A stretch of DNA of 64,000 nt from Actinopolymorpha rutila (lineage in GTDB: Bacteria > Actinomycetota > Actinomycetes > Propionibacteriales > Actinopolymorphaceae), in the NCBI RefSeq assembly GCF_013407855.1, contig NZ_JACBZH010000001.1:1178001-1242000 (forward strand). Reading direction: 5' to 3'. Made by a program: the position numbers and the translations under genes. The notes beneath the pieces were generated by a model, which had not been told where the DNA came from, did not search any database, and saw only the letters and a program-made list of their open reading frames with translations. Shown piece by piece: positions 1 through 8,533 of the stretch (the first letter of the stretch is position 1; every line of letters starts with the position of its first letter).

Positions 1-144
1 GGTCAGGTCGCCGGAGACGATCATCAGCTCGGCGCCGACGCGCCGCAGCGGGTCCCGGTCGCGGTCGAGGGAGGCCATCAGCCCGGGCAGGCGTTCTTCC
101 GGCGCGGGCTCGACGTGCAGGTCGGAGATGTGCAGGATGCGCAT
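1..144 (-). CDS. Metallophosphoesterase, N-terminal fragment
   Basis: The gene runs off the left edge and only 48 residues are visible. They begin MRILHISDLH and end SGDLT, which are the first two metal-binding blocks of calcineurin-type phosphoesterases (D-x-H and G-D). Such enzymes hydrolyse phosphomono- or phosphodiesters at a two-metal centre; the substrate cannot be told from this piece. The ATG lies 65 bp after the stop of the DeoR gene on the same strand, so the two may share a transcript. The frame is open to the window edge without a stop. Confidence 0.75.
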   Translation of the reverse strand, partial: MRILHISDLHVEPAPEERLPGLMASLDRDRDPLRRVGAELMIVSGDLT

Positions 145-209
145 GGCCCGACTTTCCCAGACCTCACGCGGACCGCTCACCGCCGGTCTCGGACCCCGTC
201 TGGCCAGTC

Positions 210-1004
210 TCAGACGCGCATCACCTGGACGCCGGACTCCTCGAACTTCGCCACCGCGTCGTCGCCCACGCCGACGTCGGTGATCAGCATGTCGATCTCG
301 TCCGGGCGCCGGATCCGGGCGAACGCCTGACCGCCGATCTTGGAGCTGTCGGCGACCACGACCACCCGCCGGGCGCGCGAGGCCATCAGCTTGTTGATGT
401 CCGCCTCGCCCTCGTGGTGTGCGCTCGCGCCGTACAGCGGGTCGACCGCGTCCGCGCCGAGGATGGCGAGGTCGAGGCTCACGCCCTCCAGGATGTGGGT
501 GGCCAGCGGGCCGGCGAGTTCGTACGACTGTGGCCGGGCGACGCCGCCGGTGACGACGATCTTGACGTGCGGGCGGACGGTGAGCTCGTTGGCGATGTTG
601 ACGGCGTTGGTGACGATGGTGATCGCCCGGCGTCCCTCGTTCGGTGACCGCAGGTCGGTGCGGGTGGCGATGGCGCGGGCCACCTCGGTGGCGGTGGTGC
701 CGCCGTTGATGCCGATCACCATGCCTACCGCCACGAGGTCGGCCGCGGCCTGCCCGATCCGCTGCTTCTCGGTGGCCTGGCGGGCGGTTTTGTAGCGCAG
801 AGGGAGGTCGTAGGCGACGCTGTGCGCGACCGCTCCGCCCCGGGTACGGGTGAGGAACTGCTGCTGGGCGAGGTGGTCGAGGTCGCGCCGGATGGTGGCG
901 GTGGAGACGCCGAGTTCGTCGGCAAGGGTCTCGACGTCGATCCGGCCGCGTTCGGCGACGAGCTCGAGAATCGCGTTGAGCCGCTCGTAGCGGTTCATGG
1001 GCAT
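210..1004 (-). CDS. DeoR-family transcriptional regulator (AgaR-like)
   Basis: A 264-residue repressor with standard DeoR architecture. An N-terminal helix-turn-helix is seen around residues 6-56 (recognition segment LGVSTATIRRDL), followed by the DeoR sugar-phosphate sensor domain with the glycine-rich NGGTTATEVA loop near residue 99. Family members bind phosphorylated sugars and release DNA. It is divergent from the SIS/ROK/NagA/aldolase operon starting at 1271, the usual place for the local repressor. With those neighbours it resembles AgaR of N-acetylgalactosamine clusters, but the sugar assignment is inference. The second Met, two codons in, is an equally good start. A TATGAT hexamer at about 1077-1082 (minus strand) could be its -10 box, without a convincing -35. 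Confidence 0.9.
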   Translation of the reverse strand: MPMNRYERLNAILELVAERGRIDVETLADELGVSTATIRRDLDHLAQQQFLTRTRGGAVAHSVAYDLPLRYKTARQATEKQRIGQAAADLVAVGMVIGINGGTTATEVARAIATRTDLRSPNEGRRAITIVTNAVNIANELTVRPHVKIVVTGGVARPQSYELAGPLATHILEGVSLDLAILGADAVDPLYGASAHHEGEADINKLMASRARRVVVVADSSKIGGQAFARIRRPDEIDMLITDVGVGDDAVAKFEESGVQVMRV

Positions 1005-1270
1005 CGCCTCTGTTCGGGACCGGCTCTTCGGTGGCTGCTTCGGGGCTGTTCGAAGCTGCGCGTGTGGTAGGAGAACCGATCATAGAGTGCCCGGAGGTTG
1101 CAAGGCTGGTGCTTGAACGCACATCCGGGAACAATCGCCCCGAGCAGGACCCGCAGGACTCCCGCGTCGGTGATCTTGCACGGGAGTGCTCATTTATGGC
1201 TGAAAGCATGCACAAATGGGCGTTCCATGCCCTATGCTGCGGGCAGCCGATTTCGCGGAAGGGACCAGGC
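1005..1270. promoter_or_regulatory. Divergent promoter region between DeoR gene and amino-sugar operon
   Basis: This 266-bp spacer must hold both promoters. On the plus strand TATGCT at 1233-1238 is a plausible -10 box. An imperfect arrangement CATTT ... AAATG spans about 1191-1217 just upstream of it and could be part of a DeoR operator. The assignment is tentative; the -35 boxes are poor. Confidence 0.4.
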
Positions 1271-2176
1271 ATGGAATTCGTGACCGAGGAGATCGCCAGC
1301 CAACCCGGGTGCTGGCGGCGTGCCGTCGCGCTCGCCGAGTCCGCCGCGGCGGTGCTGCCCCGCCCGGGCGAGCGGGTCGCCGTGCTCGGCTGCGGCACGT
1401 CGTGGTTCATGGCCCAGGCGTACGCCAGCCTGCGGGAAGGCTCGGGCCAGGGTGAGACCGACGCGTTCACCGCCACCGAGCTGCCCGCCGACCGGCGCTA
1501 CGACCGGGTGGTCACGATCACGCGTTCGGGCACCACGACCGAGGTGCTCGCCGCACTGACCCGGCTGCACGGCCGGGTGCCCACGGTCTCCCTGACCGCG
1601 GACCCGAACACCCCGGTGATGGAGCGCTCCGACGAGACCGTCGTCCTCGACTTCGCCGACGAGCGGTCGGTCGTCCAGACCCGGTTCGCCACCTCCGTAC
1701 TCGCCCTCCTGCGCACCCACCTCGGCGCCGACCTCACCGGCGCGATCGCCGACGCCGAGACCACGGTGACCGAGCCGCTCCCGGTCGGCGCGACCGAACG
1801 CCGGCAGTTCACCTACCTTGGCACCGGCTGGACGATCGGGCTGGCCAACGAGGCCGCCCTGAAGATGCGCGAGGCATCCTTGTCGTGGACCGAGGCCTAC
1901 CCCGCGATGGAGTACCGCCACGGTCCGATGAGCATCACCGACGGCTCGTCGGTGGTGTGGTTCCTCGGCACGCCGCCCAACGGTCTGCTGGACGAGGTGG
2001 AGAAGTTCGGCGCGCTGGTGGTCTGCGAGCCGGCGCGTGACCCGATGGCGGAGCTGATCCGGATCCAGCGACTGGCCGTGGAGATCGGTGCGGGCAAGGG
2101 ACTCGACCCCGACCGCCCGCGCAACCTCACCAGGTCGGTCGTCCTGGACACCGCGAGCGACTCGGGCAAGGCGTGA
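1271..2176 (+). CDS. SIS-domain aminosugar isomerase/deaminase (AgaS/GlmS-C type)
   Basis: The protein is 301 residues if it starts at the ATG at 1271, preceded by GGAAGGGA; the frame is open further upstream but runs through the promoter region. Two SIS folds are visible: GCGTSWFMAQ near residue 40 with TRSGTTTEV near 83, and a second with EAYPAMEYRHGP near residue 205. SIS proteins of this length bind sugar phosphates and carry out isomerisation or deamination of amino-sugar phosphates, as in the GlmS C-half, AgaS and NagB-II. Downstream NagA and a class II aldolase suggest it converts galactosamine-6-phosphate to tagatose-6-phosphate. A glucosamine-6-phosphate deaminase is the alternative. 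It overlaps the ROK gene by GTGA, indicating translational coupling. Confidence 0.85.
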   Translation: MEFVTEEIASQPGCWRRAVALAESAAAVLPRPGERVAVLGCGTSWFMAQAYASLREGSGQGETDAFTATELPADRRYDRVVTITRSGTTTEVLAALTRLHGRVPTVSLTADPNTPVMERSDETVVLDFADERSVVQTRFATSVLALLRTHLGADLTGAIADAETTVTEPLPVGATERRQFTYLGTGWTIGLANEAALKMREASLSWTEAYPAMEYRHGPMSITDGSSVVWFLGTPPNGLLDEVEKFGALVVCEPARDPMAELIRIQRLAVEIGAGKGLDPDRPRNLTRSVVLDTASDSGKA

Positions 2177-3171
2177 CCGACTCCGCTCCGCGTACCGGCC
2201 CGGCCGTGCGCGGCTGCGTCGCGGCGCTCGACGTCGGCGGCACCTCCATGAAGGGTGCCCTGGTCGACGCCGATCGCCGGGTACGCGCGCGGATGAGCTT
2301 CCCCACCCCCGTCGCCGACGGGCCGGACGCCGTGGTCGACCAGATCGGCACCGCGCTGGAGGCGCTGGCCGCGCGGGCACCCGAGACCGGACTGGACGCG
2401 CCGGTGGCAGCCGGCCTGGTCGTGCCCGGCATCGTGGACGAGGCCCGCGGGGTTGCCGTCGTGGCGGCAAACATCGGCTGGCAGGACGCACCCCTCGTGG
2501 CCACGCTGCAGGACCGGCTCGGCATCCCCGTCGCGCTCGGCCATGACGTACGCGGCGGCGGGCTGGCCGAGGGTGTTCTCGGCGCCGGTGCCGGCGCGCA
2601 GGACGTACTGTTCGTCGCCCTGGGCACCGGGATCGCCGCCAGCTGCATCGTGGACGGCCGGCCGCTGGTGGCCGGAGGCTATGCCGGCGAGGTCGGGCAC
2701 GTCGTCGTCGAACCCGACGGCGAGCCGTGCGGCTGCGGCGGCCGAGGGTGCCTGGAGCGCGTCGCGTCGGCAGCCGCCGTGGCTCGCCGCTACACCGCCC
2801 GCACCGGTACGCCGGTGTCCGGAGCGGCCGACGTCGCTCTTCGGGTCCGCGACGGCGACCCCGACGCCCTGGCTGTCTGGGACGAGGCCGTCGCCGCGCT
2901 GGTGACGGTCCTGCACACGGCCGTCACCCTGCTCGGGCCGGAGGTCGTCATCATCGGCGGCGGCCTGGCCGAGGCCGAGGACCTCCTGCTCGACCCGCTG
3001 CGGCGCGGACTGGAGGAGCGGCTGACGTTCCAGCGGCGGCCGAGGCTGGTCCGGGCCGCGCTGGGTGATCAGGCAGGATGTCTGGGTGCGGCCCTGCTGG
3101 CCGAACGCACCACGCCGGCCACGCTGAGCCCGCCCGCCACGCCGACCCTGCCGACCATGCCGGCCGGCTGA
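2173..3171 (+). CDS. ROK-family sugar kinase
   Basis: A 332-residue ROK protein. The ATP-binding DVGGTSMKGALV block lies near residue 19 and the zinc-binding cysteine cluster CGCGGRGCLE near residue 185, after EVGHVVVEP. No N-terminal winged helix is present, so it is a kinase rather than a ROK repressor. It starts at a GTG overlapping the upstream stop by four bases. In this operon it most likely phosphorylates N-acetylgalactosamine or N-acetylglucosamine, supplying the substrate of the NagA-type deacetylase that follows. The last 20 or so residues are a Pro/Thr-rich tail that runs into a repeat-containing spacer. Confidence 0.88.
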   Translation: MTDSAPRTGPAVRGCVAALDVGGTSMKGALVDADRRVRARMSFPTPVADGPDAVVDQIGTALEALAARAPETGLDAPVAAGLVVPGIVDEARGVAVVAANIGWQDAPLVATLQDRLGIPVALGHDVRGGGLAEGVLGAGAGAQDVLFVALGTGIAASCIVDGRPLVAGGYAGEVGHVVVEPDGEPCGCGGRGCLERVASAAAVARRYTARTGTPVSGAADVALRVRDGDPDALAVWDEAVAALVTVLHTAVTLLGPEVVIIGGGLAEAEDLLLDPLRRGLEERLTFQRRPRLVRAALGDQAGCLGAALLAERTTPATLSPPATPTLPTMPAG

Positions 3172-3180
3172 GCCGGACCA

Positions 3181-3237
3181 ACCAACCTGACTCCACCAAC
3201 CTGACTCCACCAACCGACCCGACTCCAACCCGACTCC
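3181..3237 (+). repeat. 14-bp tandem repeat between ROK kinase and NagA genes
   Basis: Two perfect copies of ACCAACCTGACTCC (3181-3194, 3195-3208) are followed by two degenerate copies ending at 3237. They fill the spacer between the ROK stop and the ribosome-binding site of the deacetylase gene. Confidence 0.85.
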
Positions 3238-3260
3238 ACCCTGACGCGACGGAGGAGCCC

Positions 3261-4421
3261 GTGACGCTGCTGGCCAACGCCAAGGTCGTGACACCGGAGG
3301 AGGTGCACGAGCCCGGCTGGGTGGAGGTGGACGGCGAGCGGATCGTCGCCGTCGGTACCGGAACACCGGACCGGCCCGTCGACGTGGACCTGTCCGGCCG
3401 GACCGTCGTACCCGGTTTCGTCGACACCCACGTGCACGGTGGCGGAGGCGGGTCGTACCTCCGGGCCGACCCGGAGGTGACCGCCCGGGTGGCGGCGTTC
3501 CACCGGGCGCACGGCACGACCACGACGTTCGCCAGCCTGATCTCCACGACCGCGCAGGAGCTGGAACGCCAGGTCGCCGCGCTGTCCGACCTCGTGCTCG
3601 ACGGCGTGGTCGCCGGCATGCACCTGGAGGGCCCGTGGATCAGCGAGATCCGCCGCGGTGCGCACGACCCGGCGTACCTTCGGCCGGCCGATCCCGCCGA
3701 ACTCGACCGGTTGCTCCGCCTGGGCAGGGGCACGGTGTCGATGGTGACCTTGGCACCGGAGCTGCCGGGCGGGCTCGACGCCGTACGTCAGGTGTCCGAC
3801 GCGGGTGTGGTTGTCGCGGTCGGGCACAGCGACGCCGACTACGCCACCGTGATCGCCGCCGTCGACGCCGGAGCGCGGGTTGCCACGCACCTGTTCAACG
3901 GCATGCCGCCGCTGCACCACCGGGCACCGGGGCCGGTGGGTGCCCTGCTGGAGGACCCGCGGGTGACGGTGGAGCTGATCGCCGACGGCATGCACGTACA
4001 CCCCGGCGTGATCGCGGTGGCGGCCCGCTCGGCCGGGCCGGGCCGGGTGTCACTGGTCACCGACGCGATGGACGCCGCCGGGATGCCCGACGGGATCTAC
4101 GACCTCGGCGGACAGTCCGTGCGCGTCGACCACGGGCTGGTGAAGTTGGTCCACGGCGACTCGATTGCGGGCAGCACTCTGACCATGGACGCGGCGTTCC
4201 GGCTGGCGGTCCGCGAGGCCGGCTTCGACCTGCGCGACGCGGCGCGGATGGCGGCCACCACACCGGCAGCGACGTTCGGTCTGGCCGACGTGGGTGCTCT
4301 GGCGCCGGGACTGTTCGCCGACCTGGTGGTCCTGGACGACGACCTACGGACGGCCGCGGTGATGCGGCGCGGCAGCTGGGTGTCGCGCGAGCCGGCCTCC
4401 GACGAGCTGTTTTCCCACTGA
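3261..4421 (+). CDS. nagA: N-acetylglucosamine/galactosamine-6-phosphate deacetylase
   Basis: The GTG at 3261 follows GGAGGAG at good spacing and gives 386 residues, the normal NagA length; the frame is open upstream but overlaps the ROK gene. Visible amidohydrolase motifs are VDTHVHGGG (metal HxH, near residue 55), HLEGPWIS (about 123), GHSDADY (about 189), THLFNGMPPLHHR (about 210) and the catalytic-Asp segment LVTDAMDAAG (about 264). The enzyme removes acetate from N-acetylhexosamine-6-phosphate in the cytosol. With a SIS isomerase and a class II aldolase alongside, N-acetylgalactosamine-6-phosphate (the AgaA role) is as likely as the GlcNAc form. Confidence 0.92.
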   Translation: MTLLANAKVVTPEEVHEPGWVEVDGERIVAVGTGTPDRPVDVDLSGRTVVPGFVDTHVHGGGGGSYLRADPEVTARVAAFHRAHGTTTTFASLISTTAQELERQVAALSDLVLDGVVAGMHLEGPWISEIRRGAHDPAYLRPADPAELDRLLRLGRGTVSMVTLAPELPGGLDAVRQVSDAGVVVAVGHSDADYATVIAAVDAGARVATHLFNGMPPLHHRAPGPVGALLEDPRVTVELIADGMHVHPGVIAVAARSAGPGRVSLVTDAMDAAGMPDGIYDLGGQSVRVDHGLVKLVHGDSIAGSTLTMDAAFRLAVREAGFDLRDAARMAATTPAATFGLADVGALAPGLFADLVVLDDDLRTAAVMRRGSWVSREPASDELFSH

Positions 4422-4437
4422 CGAAGGAGAATCTGCG

Positions 4438-5274
4438 ATGCCGCTGGTGTCGACCGGACAGATCGTAGGCGACGCGGCGCGCGCCGGCCGCGGTGTCGGC
4501 GCGTTCAACGTGATCCAGCTCGAGCACGCGCAAGCGCTGGTTGACGGTGCCGAACGTGCGGGCGCGCCGGTGATCCTGCAGATCAGCGAGAACGCCGTGA
4601 AGTATCACCGCGCGCTGGAGCCGATCGGGCTGGCCACGCTCGCGGTCGCACGGACCGCGTCTGTGCCGGTGGCGGTCCACCTCGACCACGCCACCCGGCC
4701 CGAACTCGTGCGCGAGGCAGTCGCGCTCGGCTTCGGTTCGGTGATGTACGACGCGTCGGTCCTGCCGTACGACGAGAACGTCGAGGCCACAAGGAATGTG
4801 GTCGAACACTGCCACGCGGCCGGGGTGTTCGTGGAGGCCGAGCTCGGCGAGGTCGGCGGTAAGGACGGCGTGCACGCGCCAGGTGCGCGGACCGACCCGA
4901 ACCAGGCCGCTGCTTTCGTGGAGTCCACCGGGATCGACGCGCTCGCCATCGCGGTGGGCACCTCGCACGCGATGCTGGAGAAGACCGCGTCGCTCGACCT
5001 CGACCTGATCGCCGCCAACCGCAAGGCGGTCCCGGTGCCGCTGGTGCTGCACGGCTCGTCCGGGGTGCCCGACGCCGACCTGACCCGGGCGGTGGAGGCT
5101 GGGATGACGAAGGTCAACATCGCCACCTCGCTGAACCAGGCGTTCACCGGTGCGGTGCGCGACTATCTCGCGGCAAATCCGAAGGTTGTGGACACCCGCA
5201 AGTACCTCGCGCCGGGACGCGACGCGGTGGCAGCCGAGGTCGCCCGCCTGCTGGGTGTTCTTCGCGCAGCCTGA
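4438..5274 (+). CDS. Class II ketose-bisphosphate aldolase (GatY/KbaY/AgaY-like)
   Basis: A 278-residue zinc-dependent aldolase preceded by GAAGGAG, 16 bp after the deacetylase stop. Key segments are GAFNV near residue 21, HLDHAT near residue 81 (zinc His and catalytic Asp), VEAELGEVGG, GTSHAM (zinc His), VLHGSSG (zinc His) and KVNIATSLNQ (phosphate binding). These are class II fructose/tagatose-bisphosphate aldolase signatures. A housekeeping FBP aldolase would be unlikely inside an amino-sugar operon, so cleavage of tagatose-1,6-bisphosphate is the favoured role. The required tagatose-6-phosphate kinase is not in this cluster. Confidence 0.88.
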   Translation: MPLVSTGQIVGDAARAGRGVGAFNVIQLEHAQALVDGAERAGAPVILQISENAVKYHRALEPIGLATLAVARTASVPVAVHLDHATRPELVREAVALGFGSVMYDASVLPYDENVEATRNVVEHCHAAGVFVEAELGEVGGKDGVHAPGARTDPNQAAAFVESTGIDALAIAVGTSHAMLEKTASLDLDLIAANRKAVPVPLVLHGSSGVPDADLTRAVEAGMTKVNIATSLNQAFTGAVRDYLAANPKVVDTRKYLAPGRDAVAAEVARLLGVLRAA

Positions 5275-5364
5275 GCCGATCCGTCAGTCGGGCGGGCCCG
5301 CCGGGCGGTCCCGCGCCCGATGCCCGAGGTCGGTGTCGGTGCCGATGTTGCGTGAGTGTCGGCC

Positions 5365-7282
5365 TCATGGTCGTTGCACTTTCTGGTGCGGGTCCACCCA
5401 CTCCGGTGGGATGTACTCGGGGTGGCCGTGGGCGCCCATCCGCACTGTCCAGCCTTTGTGGTGGACGAACGTGTGATGCGACTTGCACAACAGCACGCCG
5501 TTGGCGAGGTCTGTCGGGCCGAAGTCGTCCCAGGCCATCATGTGGTGGGCGACGCAGCGTCGCTCGGGGACCTGGCAGCCAGGGAAGTGACAGTGGCTTC
5601 CGTCGCGGATGGCGAGGGCTCGGCGTTGGGGTTCGGTGAAGAACCGGTCGGCCATCCCGACGTCGAGGATCTCCCCGTTGCCGCCGAGCACCACCGGGAT
5701 GATGTTGGGCGTCGCACGCCATCCTGCGGATCGTGGCCACCGACAGCGGTTCGCCGCGCAGGCCGAGGATCCGGGCCGACCCGCCACCGCCGCTCTTCTG
5801 GCAGCCGTCGTGGGGGTCGGTGGCAGCCTCCGGCCCCGCCGCACCCTCCTCGACTTCAGGATCGGCTTCGGTTTCCGGATCGGCTTCGGGTCTTCGGCCG
5901 GATCCGGTAGCGGTGTTCGGTTGTGGGAGTTGCCCGGGTTCTCGCGGTTCGGGGATCCGGTCCGTGACCCCGCCCGGATGGTGCGGGTCGGGTGGTCGTT
6001 TCTCCTTGACTGATTGAGCGTTCTGGTCAGTCGTCGTGTCGGCGTCAGTCTGGCGAAGGACGTCAGAACGGGCCGGGCCGGTGGGACCACCGGAGTCAGG
6101 CATCGCATCCGGGTCGGCGACGTCGCTACCAGTCCGGGCCTCGCGCTTTGTGTCGTTCGCGTCCGCGCTGCGGGCGGACTTCTTGGGCTCGGTGTCCCCG
6201 GTGCCATTGCCGCGGGCGGGCTTCGTGGGCTTGGAGTCCTCAGCCTTGGTGCCCGTGGTGCCGCCGGTGTCGCTGGTGCTCGTGTTCTGCTGTCGGGCCT
6301 TGCGCTGGGCCTGGCGTTTGGCGTCGGGGGTTTGGCAGGTGCAGGGCATGGGGCGGACGGGGTTGAGGTCGTCGATGGTGCCGAACCCGAGGCCGTTCAT
6401 CAGCTGCTGCAGTCCGATGAGCACGGTGACGCAGTCTCGGCCGCGTCCGCGGTTGGGGGAGGCTTCCCACTCGGCCATCCTGGCGACCAGTTCGGCGAAC
6501 GCGTCCCCACGCTTTTGGTCCAGAGGCCGTTCGTCGGGGTCGGGGCGGGTGTCGGAGGCGATGAGTCCTTCGATGATCTTGCGGAGTTGTTCCATCTCCA
6601 GCACCGGCAACTTGATCACCACGGTCTCGGAGCCGGGAATGCCGTTGGGCAGGTACTTCAGGGACCGTTTGCGTTCGGCGGCGCGTTCGTCCTTGGCCAG
6701 CTGCTCTCCCAGTCGGCGTTCCCACTCCTCCGGCGCGAGCACCTGCAGCAGGTGCCGTCCCAGCACCCGCACGTCGTCGGGGTTCCGCCGCTTCGACTCT
6801 TCGATCAGGTAATTCTCCGCCTCGTGGAGTTGGCCGGGGCTGATGTAGGCGGGCAGGTCCTTGATCGCGAACGCGATCACCTGCGCATGCCGAAACGACA
6901 ACTCCCCACGGGCAAGAGCCCGCGCGGTCAGGGTCACCGTGCGGTCCAGATCCCTGGCCAGCATCACCGCCGCACCGGCGTCCCCGCTCGACATCCGCTG
7001 GGTGTTGCGTAGCCACACTCGGGTGGTCGCCGCGCCGGTCGTCTTACCGACGTCGCAGGCTTCGGCTCTGGCCACCATCGCCAGTTTCAGCGCGTCCATC
7101 ATCGCCTCGTCGACCTGGTACAGGTCGAACAGACGGCCGAGCTTCTCTGGGCGAAGCGAGAGCATCGGCGCGGCCAGGGCGTCGCCGAGGATGGTGCGGA
7201 CCTGGACCAACGCAGCCTCCAGCCGCTGCTCGGCGTCGGTGTCGCCGTCCCAGCCCGGAAGTTCCTGCGTCTTCGAATGCAT
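5365..7282 (-). pseudogene. DUF222/HNH-endonuclease protein, frameshifted
   Basis: Translation from the ATG at 7282 gives a DUF222 domain (residues about 20-320), then a long hydrophilic low-complexity linker rich in Thr, Asp, Lys, Gly and Pro. It next reads IRRMACDA and leaves frame. The family's conserved continuation, NIIPVVLGGNGEILDVG, resumes in the neighbouring frame and runs through the HNH module (CHFPGC, CVAHHMMAW, NGVLLCKSHH) to a stop at 5365. One extra C in the CCC run opposite 5707-5709 explains the switch. Family proteins are thought to be nucleases and are multicopy in actinobacteria. Either the gene is disrupted between DUF222 and HNH or this is a homopolymer sequencing error. 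It starts just upstream of an unexplained spacer. Confidence 0.82.
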
Positions 7283-7666
7283 GTTCGAAGTCTAGTGGCC
7301 ACCGCCGACAGGAGATCCGTTGTCCACAAGGCGACCCGATGCACAACCCGATCCGCCACCTGTGGACAAAAACCTGGCGCCGCCCTCGTGGGCTTCGTAC
7401 GGACGCCCCTGGCGGTCGCCGTAAATCATGGGGGAGTTCAGGCGGGGACTACGCCATGATGGCCCGCATGAACGATCACGGCAGGCCGGTCGCCTGGGTC
7501 ATCGTGACCGGCCACGAACCACAGGAGCCGGGAACCGGCAGCAGGGTCGCCCACCTGTTTCCGTGGCACCTTGCCTGAGAGGCGGCTCGCGACGCCCACG
7601 CGCGCCACGGGGTACACCCGACGTAACCCCGACCGTTACGGCACTTCGGGGCCCTGACGGTACGAC
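7283..7666. other. Intergenic region with several potential RNA stems
   Basis: No convincing gene is seen; short open frames here lack ribosome-binding sites and family features. Structure is rich: CCGTGGC (7561-7567) can pair with GCCACGG (7604-7610) around an inner GCCTGAGAGGC hairpin. The minus strand of that region carries CTCTCAGGCA, a string typical of the 3' half of glycine aptamers, but the matching 5' half (GGGAGAG) is absent. Function not assigned. Confidence 0.4.
7622..7640 (-). terminator. Stem-loop after the TIM-barrel isomerase gene
   Basis: CGTAAC (7622-7627) and GTTACG (7635-7640) form a perfect 6-bp stem with a 7-base loop, 27 bp beyond the stop of the minus-strand gene ending at 7667. 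There is no U-tract, so terminator function is only suggested by position. Confidence 0.4.
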
Positions 7667-8533
7667 TCAGAGCACGAGGTCGGCGTACCGCTGGATCATC
7701 GTGGTGAGCACCTCGTCGGGGTCGGCGGCCCACACGTCGGCGTTGAAGATCTCCACCTCGATGTCGCCGGAGTAGCCGGCCGCGTCGACCGCCTCCCGGA
7801 ACGGTCGGAAGTCGATCACGCCGTCGCCCATCATCCCCCTGGCCAGCAGCGCGTCCGCGGGGATGGGCAGGTTGAAGTCGCACACCTGGAACGACGCGAT
7901 CCGCGCACCGGCGCGGGCGATCTGGGTCCAGACCTCCGGGTCCCACCACAGATGGAAGGTGTCCACGACGACGCCGACCTGTTCGACCGGGAACTGCTCG
8001 GCGAGGTCGAGTGCCTGCGCCAGGGTGGACAGCACAGCACGGTCCGCGCAGTACATCGGGTGCAGGGGTTCGAGTGCCAGCCGTACGCCACGCTCACCGG
8101 CGTACGGAGCGAGTTCGGCGACCGCCTCGGCCACCCGCTCCCGCGCGGCGGGGAGGTTTCGCGACCCGTCCGGTAGCCCGCCCACCACCAGCACCAGGCA
8201 GGGTGCACCCAGCGCCGCGGCCTCGTCGACTGCGAGCCGGTTGTCGTCAAGCGCGCGTTGACGCACAGCCGGCTCCGAGGCCGTGAGGAAGCCGCCCCGG
8301 CACAGCGAGGAGACCCGAAGGCCCGCGTCGCGTACGAGCTTGGCCGCGCGTTCAACCCCGATGTCCTGCACGGGTTCGCGCCACAGGCCGATGGCGGGGA
8401 TTCCCTTGCGTACGCAGCCGGCGACCGCCTGCGCGACACCCCAGCTGTTCGTCGTCTTCTGGTTGAGGGACAACCGTGTCAGGTCGGGCTTGACAGGGCT
8501 CTCGACGTCGCGGTCGACGGGGCTGGTGCTCAC
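7667..8533 (-). CDS. Sugar phosphate isomerase/epimerase-like TIM-barrel protein
   Basis: A 288-residue protein of the AP-endonuclease-2 / xylose-isomerase-like fold. Recognisable parts are GIPAIGLWREPVQDIG near residue 44, GAPCLVLVVGGLPDGSR near 109, LALEPLHPMYC (metal Glu) near 152, VVVDTFHLWWDPE (metal Asp/His) and a C-terminal IEVEIFN (metal Glu). Family members are metal-dependent isomerases, epimerases or dehydratases of sugars and keto-sugars. Its GTG start overlaps the upstream DUF993 stop by GTGA, so it is the last gene of a coupled three-gene set. The substrate is unknown; an oxidised sugar produced by the Gfo/Idh partner is likely. Confidence 0.85.
   Translation of the reverse strand: MSTSPVDRDVESPVKPDLTRLSLNQKTTNSWGVAQAVAGCVRKGIPAIGLWREPVQDIGVERAAKLVRDAGLRVSSLCRGGFLTASEPAVRQRALDDNRLAVDEAAALGAPCLVLVVGGLPDGSRNLPAARERVAEAVAELAPYAGERGVRLALEPLHPMYCADRAVLSTLAQALDLAEQFPVEQVGVVVDTFHLWWDPEVWTQIARAGARIASFQVCDFNLPIPADALLARGMMGDGVIDFRPFREAVDAAGYSGDIEVEIFNADVWAADPDEVLTTMIQRYADLVL

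Noticed and set aside
7339-7578. Short plus-strand frame in the spacer before the TIM-barrel gene
   Set aside because: No ribosome-binding site at a sensible distance and no family features; the region is better explained by stems and repeats in non-coding DNA.
7500-7680. Full glycine or cobalamin riboswitch
   Set aside because: Only fragments of the consensus strings occur. The glycine 5' half and the cobalamin GCCAGG-type box are missing, and the downstream genes do not fit.
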